64,000 bases of DNA, taken from contig JAJEBV010000031.1 of NCBI GenBank assembly GCA_022822365.1, positions 1-64,000 on the forward strand, in the 5' to 3' direction. The position numbers were made by a program, and so were the translations under genes. Positions 17,032-26,248 of this stretch are shown in pieces (within the stretch, counting starts at the first letter, position 1; the number at the start of each line of letters is the position of its first letter). The DNA is from Thermoanaerobaculia bacterium. Its GTDB lineage: Bacteria > Acidobacteriota > Thermoanaerobaculia > Multivoradales > Multivoraceae. Under the pieces are notes generated by a model, which was not told where the DNA came from, did not search any database, and saw only the letters and a list, made by a program, of their open reading frames with translations.

Positions 17032-17226
17032 GTGGCGGCTCCTCCCCGCAAGGCGTTCCTCCTGCGCCTCGACTTCGCCGTGTTCGAGGAACTTCAGCGG
17101 CTCGCGGCGGCGGAACTGCGGAGCGTCAACGGGCAGATCGAGTACCTGCTCCGCGAGGCGCTGCGGCAGCGGGGAAGAACCGCGAAGGCCGCGACGTTGG
17201 AGAAGGACGGACGCGATGCCCCGTAG
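17032..17226 (+). CDS. Arc-type ribbon-helix-helix DNA-binding protein
   Basis: A 64-residue protein from a GTG start. The segment KAFLLRLDFAVFEELQRLAA gives the antiparallel beta-strand and first helix of an Arc/MetJ fold, and SVNGQIEYLLREAL gives the second helix. Such proteins bind short operator dyads as dimers. The basic C-terminal tail is probably disordered. It follows the SPFH gene by 18 bases and is probably in the same transcript. The dyad at 16043-16072 is the obvious candidate target. No toxin gene is adjacent, so a toxin-antitoxin role is unlikely. Confidence 0.8.
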   Translation: MAAPPRKAFLLRLDFAVFEELQRLAAAELRSVNGQIEYLLREALRQRGRTAKAATLEKDGRDAP

Positions 17227-17451
17227 GCGCCCGGAAGGCGAGAGCGGACAAACCCGGAGCGAAACACAACGGGGTGGTTGATCGTCTTCATACTGCTACA
17301 CTTGTGCGCCTGTTGGCGCTCAACGTATCCCGGTTCGCTGAGGCACTCTCTCGGCGGGCGGGGAAGTGTGCGGGTTGAGATCGACCTGGACGGCTCTCGC
17401 CGCCGCCGCCGCTGAGCTTCCCTCTGCTTGGCCCTTACCTGGAGACCGAAG
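17227..17451 (+). other. Leader region of the primary sigma factor gene
   Basis: A 225-base gap. It contains a modest -10-like TACACT near 17296-17301 without a convincing -35, and a GGAG seven bases before the rpoD start at 17452. I see no RNA gene or repeat in it. Confidence 0.3.
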
Positions 17452-19176
17452 ATGGCAGTTGCCGCAGTCAAGGACGTGAACAAGCCCCTCGAGGCGAGGT
17501 ACTCGTCCATTCGCCAGCTCTTCGAGTTGGGGAAGGCGAAGACGTATCTCCTCAACGACGAGATCAACGACATGATGCCGGCCGACATGGTCGGCGTCGA
17601 GGCCGAGATCAACGAACTCTACGACCGCCTGCGGGAGTTGCGGGTCGGCGTGATCCGGCGGCCGGGCTGGTATGTGGCGAATCTCGACGAGACGGTCACG
17701 CTTGAGATCGAGAAGGCGGACGAGGATCCTGCCACGCCGACCGTCACCGAGCCGCTGAACACGAGCGATCCGGTGCGGATGTACCTGCGGGAGATGAGCA
17801 CCGTCCCGCTGCTGGACCGCGACGGCGAGGTCGAGATCGCGCGCGCGCTCGAGGACGGTGAATGGCTCATCTTCCAGGCGATGGCCCGGAACGCCGACCT
17901 GATGACCCGGCTGCTGGCGATGACCGAGCTCGCGGATCGCAAGAACGCGAAGCCGCTTTCCCAGTTGGTGGAGATCGAACATCCCATCTCCCTGCTGGAT
18001 CAGAACGGCCACAAGCGAATCGCCAAGCGCGTCGGCGTGTTCGAGAAGATGCAGGAGCTGGAAGAGGAACTCGATCGCACCCGGCGCCGGCAGAAGCGTT
18101 ACAGCCCCCGCGGCGACCGCTTCCAGGAGATCGCGCGGGACATCGACCGCCTGGAGGAGCGGGCCTCCGCCCTGATCGTGGAGCTGGGCTTCACGGGGCC
18201 GGACCGCAATCGGGTGGTCGACCTGGTCAAGTTGATCGACAACCGCTTCCGGCGCAGCGAACGGGACATCAGCCGTGCCCAGGTGGCGCTCGAGCGCGAG
18301 AACAACGAGGAACTCAGGGCGCTGCACCGGCGGCGCATCCAGAAGTACCGCGAAGAGGTACGGAAGCTCGAGTTGCGCCACTTCGTCAAGCAGGGAGAGC
18401 TGCGGGCGATGGTGGCCAAGGTCAAGCGCGGCGAGGCGTTGAGCGAGCGCGCCAAGGAGCAGCTCATCATGTCGAACCTGCGCCTGGTCGTCTCGATCGC
18501 CAAGAAGTACACGAACCGGGGCCTCCAGTTCCTGGACCTGATCCAGGAGGGGAACATCGGCCTGATGAAGGCGGTCGAGAAGTTCGAGTATCGCCGCGGC
18601 TACAAGTTCTCGACCTACGCAACCTGGTGGATCCGCCAGGCGGTGGCGCGGGCGATTGCCGACCAGTCGCGGACGATCCGCATCCCGGTTCACATGATCG
18701 AGAACATCAACAAGCTGACCCGCACTTCGCGGTCGCTGGTCCAGGAACTCGGGCGTGAGCCCACCGCCGAGGAGATCGGCGAGCACATGGACCTTCCCGC
18801 TTCCAAGGTGCGCAAGATCATGAAGATCGCGCAGGCGCCGGTGTCGCTCGAGACTCCGGTCGGAGAAGAGGAGGATTCCCACCTCGGCGACTTCATCGAG
18901 GACAAGAACTCGCCGTCGCCGATCGACGAGGTCATCTCCTCCAACCTGCGCGAGCAGACCGGCAACGTGCTGCGTTCTCTCTCGCCTCGCGAGGAACTCG
19001 TGCTGCGGATGCGCTTCGGCGTCGGCGAGGGCTCGGAGCACACCCTGGAGGAGGTCGGGAAGTCGTTCAACGTCACCCGCGAACGCATCCGGCAGATCGA
19101 GTCCAAGGCGCTACGCAAGCTCCGGCACCCGGACTGGGCGCAGAAGCTGCGCCCGTTCCTCGACGACGGCGCCTAG
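17452..19176 (+). CDS. rpoD: RNA polymerase primary sigma factor (sigma-70)
   Basis: A 574-residue housekeeping sigma factor, starting at the ATG at 17452 behind a well-spaced GGAG. Residues 10-80 match region 1.1 ([20 protein letters not shown]). Region 1.2 follows at about 105 ([16 protein letters not shown]), then a non-conserved spacer. Region 2 has [20 protein letters not shown] and the -10 recognition helix [14 protein letters not shown]. Region 3 contains [12 protein letters not shown]. Region 4 has the -35 helix-turn-helix [20 protein letters not shown]. The full domain set and the presence of region 1.1 distinguish it from alternative sigma factors. Monocistronic in appearance. Confidence 0.97.
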   Translation: MAVAAVKDVNKPLEARYSSIRQLFELGKAKTYLLNDEINDMMPADMVGVEAEINELYDRLRELRVGVIRRPGWYVANLDETVTLEIEKADEDPATPTVTEPLNTSDPVRMYLREMSTVPLLDRDGEVEIARALEDGEWLIFQAMARNADLMTRLLAMTELADRKNAKPLSQLVEIEHPISLLDQNGHKRIAKRVGVFEKMQELEEELDRTRRRQKRYSPRGDRFQEIARDIDRLEERASALIVELGFTGPDRNRVVDLVKLIDNRFRRSERDISRAQVALERENNEELRALHRRRIQKYREEVRKLELRHFVKQGELRAMVAKVKRGEALSERAKEQLIMSNLRLVVSIAKKYTNRGLQFLDLIQEGNIGLMKAVEKFEYRRGYKFSTYATWWIRQAVARAIADQSRTIRIPVHMIENINKLTRTSRSLVQELGREPTAEEIGEHMDLPASKVRKIMKIAQAPVSLETPVGEEEDSHLGDFIEDKNSPSPIDEVISSNLREQTGNVLRSLSPREELVLRMRFGVGEGSEHTLEEVGKSFNVTRERIRQIESKALRKLRHPDWAQKLRPFLDDGA

Positions 19177-19218
19177 CGGCCCGGCCCGTCGCGGCTCAAC
19201 CCCGGCAGACTGTCAGCG

Positions 19219-19923
19219 ATGCGGGTCCGCACCGGCACGAGCGGGTTCTCGTATCCCGCCTGGGAGGGCCACTTCTACCCGACCGGGACGAAGCGCCCGG
19301 ACATGCTCTCGTTCTACGCCGGGAAGCTCGGCGCGGTGGAGATCAACAACACCTTCTACCGCATGCCGAAGGCCGACCTGCTGGAGCGCTGGCGTGACTC
19401 GGTTCCAGAGAGCTTCCGCTTTGTGCTGAAGGCCTCGCGCCGGATCACTCACCACCAGCGGCTCAGGGATGCCGGCGATTCGGTCGAGTATCTCTTCGAC
19501 ACCGCGAAGGTGCTGGGTGAGCAGCTCGGCCCGTTCCTGTTCCAGTTGCCGCCGTACTTGAGGCGAGACGACGATCGCCTTGCTGCGTTCCTCGAGCGCC
19601 TGCCGGCGGGGCTGCGGGCGGCGTTCGAGTTCCGGCACGCGAGCTGGTTCGACGACGCCGTGTTCGCGTTGCTCGAGGAGGCCGGCGCCGCCCTGTGCGT
19701 CGCCGACGCGGGAGGCGACCACGACGCGCCACTGGTGGCGACCACGGACTTCGGCTATCTTCGGCTCCGCCGCGAGGACTACGACGAGGCGGCGCTTCGC
19801 TCCTGGGCCGACAGGATCCGGCGGCAACCCTGGCGCGAAACCTACGTCTTCTTCAAGCACGAAGACGAAGGGGCGGGACCGCGCATGGCGGCGCGGTTCG
19901 AAACCCTGCTCGCGGAAACCTGA
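19219..19923 (+). CDS. DUF72 (YecE-like) protein
   Basis: A 234-residue DUF72 family member with a TIM-barrel-like fold. Diagnostic stretches are VRTGTSGFSYPAWEGHFYP at the N-terminus, VEINNTFYRMP, FRFVLKASRRITH, LGPFLFQLPP and FEFRHASWF. The end motif ETYVFFKHEDEG is also typical. The biochemical role of the family is not established. Cytoplasmic, of normal length. It lies between rpoD and the MATE gene with short gaps on the same strand, but nothing ties the three functionally. Confidence 0.9.
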   Translation: MRVRTGTSGFSYPAWEGHFYPTGTKRPDMLSFYAGKLGAVEINNTFYRMPKADLLERWRDSVPESFRFVLKASRRITHHQRLRDAGDSVEYLFDTAKVLGEQLGPFLFQLPPYLRRDDDRLAAFLERLPAGLRAAFEFRHASWFDDAVFALLEEAGAALCVADAGGDHDAPLVATTDFGYLRLRREDYDEAALRSWADRIRRQPWRETYVFFKHEDEGAGPRMAARFETLLAET

Positions 19924-19984
19924 ACTCCTTCGAGGATAGCCCGGCCCTCTCCCAGCAACCCCACCTCTTTGCGCAAACCAGGCC

Positions 19985-21406
19985 ATGAACATCGACATCT
20001 CCTATCGGCGCATTCTCGCGCTGGCCGGTCCGGTCGTCATCACGCAGATGACGCACACGGCGATGGGCCTGATCGACGCGATGATGGTCGGCCGGCTGGG
20101 CGTCGTCGCCCTGGCCGGGGTCGGCCTGGGCGCGATCATCTCCTGGTGGCTGCTGGGCTTCTTCGTGGGCCTGCTGCAGGGCGTGAACACGTTCGTCGCG
20201 CAGTTCTTCGGCGCCGGCAAGAAGGACCGGGTCGGCGTCGCCTTCTGGCAGGGTCTCTACCTGGCCGCCGGCGCGGGCGTCGCCGTCCTGCTCGCGGCGC
20301 CGCTCTCCGGCTGGGCGTTCCGGGTGATGGGTGCGTCGCCGGAGGTCCAGGCGATCGCCACGGACTACACCGAGGTGCGGTTGGGGGCCGCGGTGGGGCT
20401 GATGATCTTCCTCGTCGCGGAGAACTACTACCGCGGACTCGGACGCACCGAAGTTCCCATGTTCGCGGGACTGATTCAACTGGCGCTGAACTGCGGACTG
20501 AACTACCTGCTCATCTTCGGCGTCTGGGGCTTCCCGGAGCTTGGCGCCGCGGGCACCGCGGTCGGCACGGTGATCGCCCAGTTTCTCGTCGCGGTCGGTC
20601 TGCTGGCAGGAGTGCTGGCGACGAAGATAGGGCGCGACTACGGCGCCACCCGGCCCCGGCCGCCGGAGGCGGCGCTGCTCGGCCAGATGCTCCGCGTCAG
20701 CCTGCCGATCGGTGTCCAGGTGTTCATGGAGATGGGTGGAATCAGCGTCTTCACGGCCCTGGTAGCGAACCTCGGCGACGCGGAGATGGCGGCGACGAAC
20801 GCCGTGATACACGCCTGGTCCGTCTCCTTCATGCTCGCCGTCGCGCTCGCCGTCGGCTGCACGACGCTGGTTGGGCAGTGCCTGGGCGCCAGGCAGCTTG
20901 ACGACGTACGCGTCGTCGTGGGTCGCGTGATGTGGCTGGGCTACGGGGCGATGGCGATCATGGCTGTCATCTACGTCGGCTTCCCCGGGTGGCTGATGCA
21001 GTTGTTCGCGCGGGAGGCGGGCGATCTCGCCGCGCTCCTGCCGTACGCCCGGCCGCTCTTTCTCATCGCCACCCTGTGCCTGGTCTTCGAGCTGCCGTTC
21101 AACATCTACTCCGGCGCGTTGCGGGGCGCCGGCGATACGACCTACCCGATGGTGGTGAACATCGGCGTGGCCTGGCTCGTCTTCGTGCCGCTCGTCTTCT
21201 TCGCCACGCGGAACTGGGGCCTGGTCGGCGCCTGGAGCTGCTTCATCGTCCATGTGGCGCTGCTCGCCGCCCTGCTCGCCGTCCGGGTGCGCGGTCGGAC
21301 ATGGATCGAACGCGGCGCCTCGCTGCTCGATGCGGAGCGGGAGGCCGGCGGCGCAACGGCGAAGGTGTCCGAGATGGAAGACCTCCGCTCCTCGCCGGCT
21401 CTCTGA
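19985..21406 (+). CDS. MATE family multidrug efflux transporter
   Basis: A 473-residue inner-membrane transporter with about twelve hydrophobic segments in two similar halves. The first half begins ILALAGPVVITQMTHTAMGL and has the DAMMVGRLG motif. The second half starts around residue 240 with LRVSLPIGVQVFMEMGGISV. MATE proteins export cationic drugs or metabolites in exchange for Na+ or H+. The hydrophilic C-terminal 35 residues are extra. No regulator is adjacent and the substrate is unknown. Confidence 0.92.
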   Translation: MNIDISYRRILALAGPVVITQMTHTAMGLIDAMMVGRLGVVALAGVGLGAIISWWLLGFFVGLLQGVNTFVAQFFGAGKKDRVGVAFWQGLYLAAGAGVAVLLAAPLSGWAFRVMGASPEVQAIATDYTEVRLGAAVGLMIFLVAENYYRGLGRTEVPMFAGLIQLALNCGLNYLLIFGVWGFPELGAAGTAVGTVIAQFLVAVGLLAGVLATKIGRDYGATRPRPPEAALLGQMLRVSLPIGVQVFMEMGGISVFTALVANLGDAEMAATNAVIHAWSVSFMLAVALAVGCTTLVGQCLGARQLDDVRVVVGRVMWLGYGAMAIMAVIYVGFPGWLMQLFAREAGDLAALLPYARPLFLIATLCLVFELPFNIYSGALRGAGDTTYPMVVNIGVAWLVFVPLVFFATRNWGLVGAWSCFIVHVALLAALLAVRVRGRTWIERGASLLDAEREAGGATAKVSEMEDLRSSPAL

Positions 21407-21430
21407 GACGATCCGGCGGTCGGGCGGCGC

Positions 21431-21445
21431 GGAGACCGCGTCTCC
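21431..21445. terminator. Hairpin between the MATE and M14 peptidase genes
   Basis: GGAGAC-CGC-GTCTCC is a perfect 6-bp stem located 25 bases after the MATE stop and 14 bases before the convergent peptidase stop. No T-run is present. Confidence 0.35.
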
Positions 21446-21458
21446 ATGGGGCCCGCGT

Positions 21459-23483
21459 CTACGGCGGGCGGCAGCCGTCGGGGAAGGCGGTCGCGTCGGT
21501 GATCGCCGAGGCCGGCATACCCGGTTCGCTCCGGTACTCCCTCTCGACGCCGGTCGCGGTATCGGTCACGCGAATGATGTAGCCGAGGTCCGTCGTCGAG
21601 GCGCCGTACACCCAGACGTGATCGTTCAGGGCGCAGGCGTCCAGCACCTTGACGACGATCTCCCAGTTGTCCGGGTCGAAGAACCAGAACAGGCCCGCGT
21701 CCCGCGTCGCGGGGCTGGCCGCCGTTGCGTCTCCGGTCGCGCCGTTCCCGGCCAGCCAGGTGACTCGTACCTCGTAGCGGCCGTCGTGGAGACAGACGGT
21801 CTTCCCGTCCGCCGCACAACCGACGTCTTCGCCGCTTCCCGGGTCGTCGCCCGCCTGGACGACCAGGAAGATCGCGCTGATCGCGCCCCAGTTGCCGTCG
21901 GTGTCTTTTGCCCGCACGAAGACGGTATGCCTGCCGGCGCTCAGGCCTGTCGTATCGATGATCGCGGTCGCGCCCTCCGTGCGGCTGTCGAAGGCCCCAT
22001 CGGAGGCGTGCATGGCGTTCGCGGTTCTTCGCCAGGCCCAGGGCGGCACGTCAACGTAGAACTGTCCGGCCGCGATGTCCTGCGTGGGTTCGAAGCCGTT
22101 GCTGTTCTCGTAGCGGGTGTCGTCGAAGGTTGCTGACAGGGCGACCGCGGTTCCGGCGGCGACGCCGGTCGTCGACGCGCCGTTGCTCAGACTCAGATCG
22201 CGAACGTCGGGGCCGGCCGGAGTCCGATACGGCGTCCTCGCCACCTTGAAGGCATAGAGAAGGGACTCCAGGTTCTCGTCCAGGATCGAGTTCTCGAATC
22301 GGCTGCAGTCCTGGAAGAACGTCGTGCCCAGTTCGTAGGTAAAGGAGGCGCGGCCGAGAACGCCGTAGCCGTAGTCCTCGGTGGCGCCCGTTACCGGGTA
22401 GAGCCCGATGGCCTGAAGCGGCCTGTAGCCGTTGAAGTACGCGAGCTTCCGGCCCAGGGTCTGGAGCGCCGTGCCGTTCGGCGCCGGGTCGTAAACGTGG
22501 CCCCAGGGCCAGAGGATGAGACGGCCATGGCTATGAAGGTCGAGGACGACTCCCGAGGTGCCGCTTGACGCCGCATCGCGGTCGCCTGGTCCACGGGCGT
22601 CGGGAAACAGCCTCTCCATGTAGGCCTGGATCGCCTGCGTTTCGGGCTCGGAGGCCGCCGACAGGCCCCGGTAGACGATGCTGCATTCGTTCGTGCTGGA
22701 GCCCGAGTCTCCCCATTTGAAGTCGAAGTTGCGGTTCAGATCGACTCCCGCCCATGAATGGGCGCAGTGGCGCGTGTTGTGGTTCTTGCGCCAGAGCAGA
22801 CCCTCCTCGGCCCGTTTTCTCCCGTCCGGATTCGCCTGCAGCATGAGGTGGACTTCCTGGTGGTCCAGGAGCCACCGCACGTCGGCATCCGTCTCGTAGG
22901 AGTCCACCAGGTGCTCCGCGAAGCGCAGGGCGAGTTCGGCGGTCGTGTACTCCCGGGCGTGAAGTGCCGCGGTGATGAAGAGGACCGGCTTCTTGCCCGT
23001 CGTCGCCGAGTTCGTAAGGCGCAGCACGTACAAGGTGTAGCCGTCAGTGCTCCGTTGCCTCTTCTTCCATGACCTTCCGGCCCATTTCCATGTGGCGAGC
23101 TTCGGATGTGCGCGGGCGATTGCTCTCGCACTCTCGTAGGTTTCCTCCACGGTGCGGTAGCAGGGGAATCCCGCGATTGTCCCCTGCGCGGCCACCGATG
23201 GCGGTTCGGAGGGGAGCCCCACGGAAACGTAGTCGTTGTCTTCGACGATCCGCATCCCGGCTTGGCGGGCGGTTTCGATGTCCTCTTCGGTGCCCCGCAG
23301 GACGATGTAGCCCTTCTCGTACTCCGACTCGAGAGCGTCGAGCGACATGACGGCTCTGGCGGCGACCAGCGGATCGTCGAAGTAGGCACGCACCACCCGG
23401 ACGCCATCCGGCTGTTCGGGCTCCTGCGCCGGGAGCGCCGTGGCGGTCGCCAGAACGGTCGACAAGACGAGAATGCGGCTCAC
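21459..23483 (-). CDS. Secreted M14 zinc carboxypeptidase with a shared C-terminal domain
   Basis: A 674-residue secreted metallocarboxypeptidase. A short leader ends at about ALPAQ (20). An N-terminal propeptide-like region (25-95) precedes the M14 catalytic domain, with zinc ligands His175 and Glu178 in LHAREYTTAE and His317 in LDLHSHG, Arg251 in DLNRNF and catalytic Glu384 in TYELGTTF. Residues about 430-550 look like a beta-sandwich. Residues 556-674 (from CAADGKTVCLHDGRYEVRV) are homologous to the C-terminus of the spondin-domain protein at 13516, sharing GLFWFFDP-x-N and TVRDT/RVTDT motifs. It probably degrades peptides outside the cell or at the surface. Confidence 0.9.
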   Translation of the reverse strand: MSRILVLSTVLATATALPAQEPEQPDGVRVVRAYFDDPLVAARAVMSLDALESEYEKGYIVLRGTEEDIETARQAGMRIVEDNDYVSVGLPSEPPSVAAQGTIAGFPCYRTVEETYESARAIARAHPKLATWKWAGRSWKKRQRSTDGYTLYVLRLTNSATTGKKPVLFITAALHAREYTTAELALRFAEHLVDSYETDADVRWLLDHQEVHLMLQANPDGRKRAEEGLLWRKNHNTRHCAHSWAGVDLNRNFDFKWGDSGSSTNECSIVYRGLSAASEPETQAIQAYMERLFPDARGPGDRDAASSGTSGVVLDLHSHGRLILWPWGHVYDPAPNGTALQTLGRKLAYFNGYRPLQAIGLYPVTGATEDYGYGVLGRASFTYELGTTFFQDCSRFENSILDENLESLLYAFKVARTPYRTPAGPDVRDLSLSNGASTTGVAAGTAVALSATFDDTRYENSNGFEPTQDIAAGQFYVDVPPWAWRRTANAMHASDGAFDSRTEGATAIIDTTGLSAGRHTVFVRAKDTDGNWGAISAIFLVVQAGDDPGSGEDVGCAADGKTVCLHDGRYEVRVTWLAGNGATGDATAASPATRDAGLFWFFDPDNWEIVVKVLDACALNDHVWVYGASTTDLGYIIRVTDTATGVEREYRSEPGMPASAITDATAFPDGCRPP

Positions 23484-23638
23484 CTGAACCGCGATTCGAT
23501 CACAGAGCGCCGGCCCCGACCACTCGTGGATCCCGGGGTCGATAGGGACTCGGCTTTGTGGCTATGATCACCGCCGGGCCGACCGCGGCCCTCGCCCACG
23601 CACTTCCATCCAGCGACCCAGAGAGGACAGAATCCGAG

Positions 23639-24439
23639 ATGGCCATCTCCGCCGCGCTGAAGCGGCGATCGTTCGGTGAGACCCAGCGGCAGGACGCCTG
23701 GTGGCTGCAGCCGGGCGCCGTTGTCGTGGGCCTGGGGCTCGCGAGCGTCTACGCGACCTGGGCGGCGCTTCAGGCCGATCACTACGTATTCGGCGGCTAC
23801 CTGTCGCCGCTGTATTCGCCCGAGGTCTTCGGCCTCTCGCACCATGCCTGGTTCAAGGGCTTTCCGAGCTGGTGGCCGAGCTTCGTGCCCCAGTCGCCGG
23901 CGCTGTTCATCCTGATCCTGCCGCTGGGATTCCGCGCCACCTGCTACTACTACCGTGGCGCGTACTACAAGGCCTTCTGGGCCGATCCGCCGGCCTGCGC
24001 GGTCGGTGAGCCGCGGAACGCCTACCGGGGCGAGAACTCGTTTCCGCTAATCGTCCAGAACATCCACCGCTACTTCCTGTTCGCGATGATGGCGTGGATC
24101 TTCGTCTTCTTCCCGATCGACGTATACCGGGCGTTCGAGTTCGAGACGGCTTCGGGAGGCCACGCATTCGGCGTCGGCATCGGCAGCTTCGTCCTTCTGA
24201 TCAACTGGCTGCTGCTGAGCGGCTACGCGCTGGGCTGCCACTCGACGCGCCACGTGATCGGCGGCTTCCGCAACGTGATGGCGGGGAGGCCGTTCCAGAG
24301 CGCCTGCTACCGCTGCGTCTCCTGCCTGAACCGCAAGCACATGGCCTGGGCCTGGCTCAGCCTGATCTGGGTCACGTTCTCCGACATCTACGTCCGGTTG
24401 TGCTCGATGGGCGTCTGGACCGACTTCAGGATCCTCTGA
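23639..24439 (+). CDS. Succinate dehydrogenase membrane anchor subunit, Sdh1-like
   Basis: A 266-residue inner-membrane protein starting at the ATG at 23639; an upstream start at 23558 would add 27 residues with no leader character. Five or more hydrophobic segments (about 27-45, 80-100, 145-165, 185-205, 245-260) carry several His residues (HHAW, NIHRYF, CHSTRHVIGG) suitable for heme or quinone binding. Its place directly before SdhA and SdhB, its length and its single-subunit form resemble the anchor of the mycobacterial Sdh1 operon. Sequence identity to that protein is not claimed. The stop overlaps the sdhA start as TGATG. Confidence 0.8.
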   Translation: MAISAALKRRSFGETQRQDAWWLQPGAVVVGLGLASVYATWAALQADHYVFGGYLSPLYSPEVFGLSHHAWFKGFPSWWPSFVPQSPALFILILPLGFRATCYYYRGAYYKAFWADPPACAVGEPRNAYRGENSFPLIVQNIHRYFLFAMMAWIFVFFPIDVYRAFEFETASGGHAFGVGIGSFVLLINWLLLSGYALGCHSTRHVIGGFRNVMAGRPFQSACYRCVSCLNRKHMAWAWLSLIWVTFSDIYVRLCSMGVWTDFRIL

Positions 24440-26247
24440 TGGAGCAGACACCCTACGAGTACGACGTGCTGGTGGTCGGCGCGGGCGGCGCCGGCCTGCG
24501 CGCCGCGATCGAAGCCTCGGCCGCGGGCGCCTCCTGCGGAGTGATCTGCAAGTCCCTGCTCGGCAAGGCGCACACGGTGATGGCCGAGGGCGGCATGGCG
24601 GCCGCGATCGGCAACGTGGACGAGCGCGACGACTGGAAGGTCCACGTCACGGACACGTTGCGCGGCGGCCAGTACCTGAGCAACCCGAAGATGGCCGAGA
24701 TCCACGCGAAGGAGGCCCCGGAGCGGGCGCTGGAGCTCGAGGCCTGGGGGGCCCTGTTCGACCGCACGAAGGATGGCCGCATCCTGCAGCGGAACTTCGG
24801 CGGCCACCGTTACCCGCGCCTTGCCCATGTCGGCGACCGCACAGGGCTCGAGATGATCCGGACCCTGCAGGACCACGGCATCCACCGGGGCATCGACTTC
24901 CACATGGAGTACACGGTGTTCCGGCTGTTGCTCGACGACGGCCGGGTCGCTGGCGCGCTCGCCTACGACCGCGAGCGCGGCCGGTTCCGGGTCTACCGGG
25001 CGAAGTCGGTCGTGCTGGCCACCGGCGGCATCGGTCGCGCCTTCAAGATCACCAGCAACAGTTGGGAGTACACCGGCGACGGCCACACCCTCGCCTACGA
25101 CGCCGGCGCGGACCTGATCGACATGGAGTTCGTCCAGTTCCACCCGACCGGGATGGTCTGGCCTCCCAGCGTCCGCGGCATTCTCGTCACGGAAGGCGTG
25201 CGCGGCGAGGGCGGCATCCTGCTGAACTCGGACGGCGAGCGCTTCATGTTCGACGACATTCCTCCTCTGTACAAGGATCAGACAGCCGACAGTGCCGAGG
25301 AGGGCTGGCGCTACGTCGTCGGCGATCGCGACGCGCGGCGTCCGCCTGAGCTCCTGACCCGGGACCATGTCGCCCGCTGCATCGTGGACCAGATCAAGGC
25401 GGGCAAGGGCTCGCCCCACGGCGGCGTGTATCTCGACATCGCCTGGATCAAGGAGAAGATCAGTAACTCCGAGGAGCACATCAGGAAGAAGCTCCCGTCG
25501 ATGTACCACCAGTTCAAGGAGCTGGCCGGCCTCGACATCACGAAGGAGAGGATGGAGGTCGGGCCGACCACGCACTACGTCATGGGCGGCGTGCGGGTCG
25601 ACGCCGAGAGCCAGATGTCGTCCGTGCCGGGACTGTACGCCGCCGGTGAGTGCGCGGCCGGACTGCACGGCGCGAACCGGCTGGGCGGCAACTCGCTGTC
25701 CGACCTGCTCGTGTTCGGCAAGCGGGCCGGCGAGTACGCGGCCGCCTTCGCCCGCGAGCAAGGCGACGTCCGGCTCGACGAGGCTGCGGTCGAAGCAGGG
25801 ATGAAGGAAGCTCTTGAGCCGCTCGAACGGGAAGGCGGCGAAGGGCCGTACCAGATCCAGCATGAACTCCAGGACCTGATGCAGGAGAAGGTCGGCATCG
25901 TCCGCATCGAGTCGGAGCTGGAGGAGGCGATCGAGGAGATCGGCCGGTTGAGCGACCGGGCGAAGGCCGTCTCGGCGCCCGGCAACCGGGAGTACAACCC
26001 GGGCTGGCACACCGCGCTCGACCTGCACCCCCTGCTCGTCGTGTCCGAGGCGGTCGCCCGGGCCGGCCTGCTGCGGCGCGAGAGTCGCGGCGCCCAGTTC
26101 CGGGACGACTATCCGCAGAAGGACGAGCACTTCGGCAAGGTGATCATCCGGGCCGCGAAGGGAGCGGACGGCGAGATGGTGGTCGAGGAGATGCCGGTGG
26201 AGCCGATGAGCGACGAACTGACCAGGCTGGTCGAGGAGATGGGCTGA
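24439..26247 (+). CDS. sdhA: Succinate dehydrogenase/fumarate reductase flavoprotein subunit
   Basis: A 602-residue FAD subunit of complex II. The N-terminus has the dinucleotide-binding VLVVGAGGAGLRAAIEA and the HTVMAEGGMAAA segment with the flavin-linking His. The substrate site shows EFVQFHPTGM, RGEGGILLN and GLYAAGECAAGLHGANRLG. The C-terminal domain has the PGWHTALDL helix region. It oxidises succinate to fumarate, or the reverse. The start at 24439 is translationally coupled to the anchor gene by a one-base overlap, and sdhB follows after one base. The three form one operon. Confidence 0.96.
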   Translation: MEQTPYEYDVLVVGAGGAGLRAAIEASAAGASCGVICKSLLGKAHTVMAEGGMAAAIGNVDERDDWKVHVTDTLRGGQYLSNPKMAEIHAKEAPERALELEAWGALFDRTKDGRILQRNFGGHRYPRLAHVGDRTGLEMIRTLQDHGIHRGIDFHMEYTVFRLLLDDGRVAGALAYDRERGRFRVYRAKSVVLATGGIGRAFKITSNSWEYTGDGHTLAYDAGADLIDMEFVQFHPTGMVWPPSVRGILVTEGVRGEGGILLNSDGERFMFDDIPPLYKDQTADSAEEGWRYVVGDRDARRPPELLTRDHVARCIVDQIKAGKGSPHGGVYLDIAWIKEKISNSEEHIRKKLPSMYHQFKELAGLDITKERMEVGPTTHYVMGGVRVDAESQMSSVPGLYAAGECAAGLHGANRLGGNSLSDLLVFGKRAGEYAAAFAREQGDVRLDEAAVEAGMKEALEPLEREGGEGPYQIQHELQDLMQEKVGIVRIESELEEAIEEIGRLSDRAKAVSAPGNREYNPGWHTALDLHPLLVVSEAVARAGLLRRESRGAQFRDDYPQKDEHFGKVIIRAAKGADGEMVVEEMPVEPMSDELTRLVEEMG

Positions 26248-26248
26248 G

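Noticed and set aside
17032..17226. A toxin-antitoxin pair at the ribbon-helix-helix gene.
   Set aside because: There is no adjacent toxin-like gene; the only partner is the SPFH gene.
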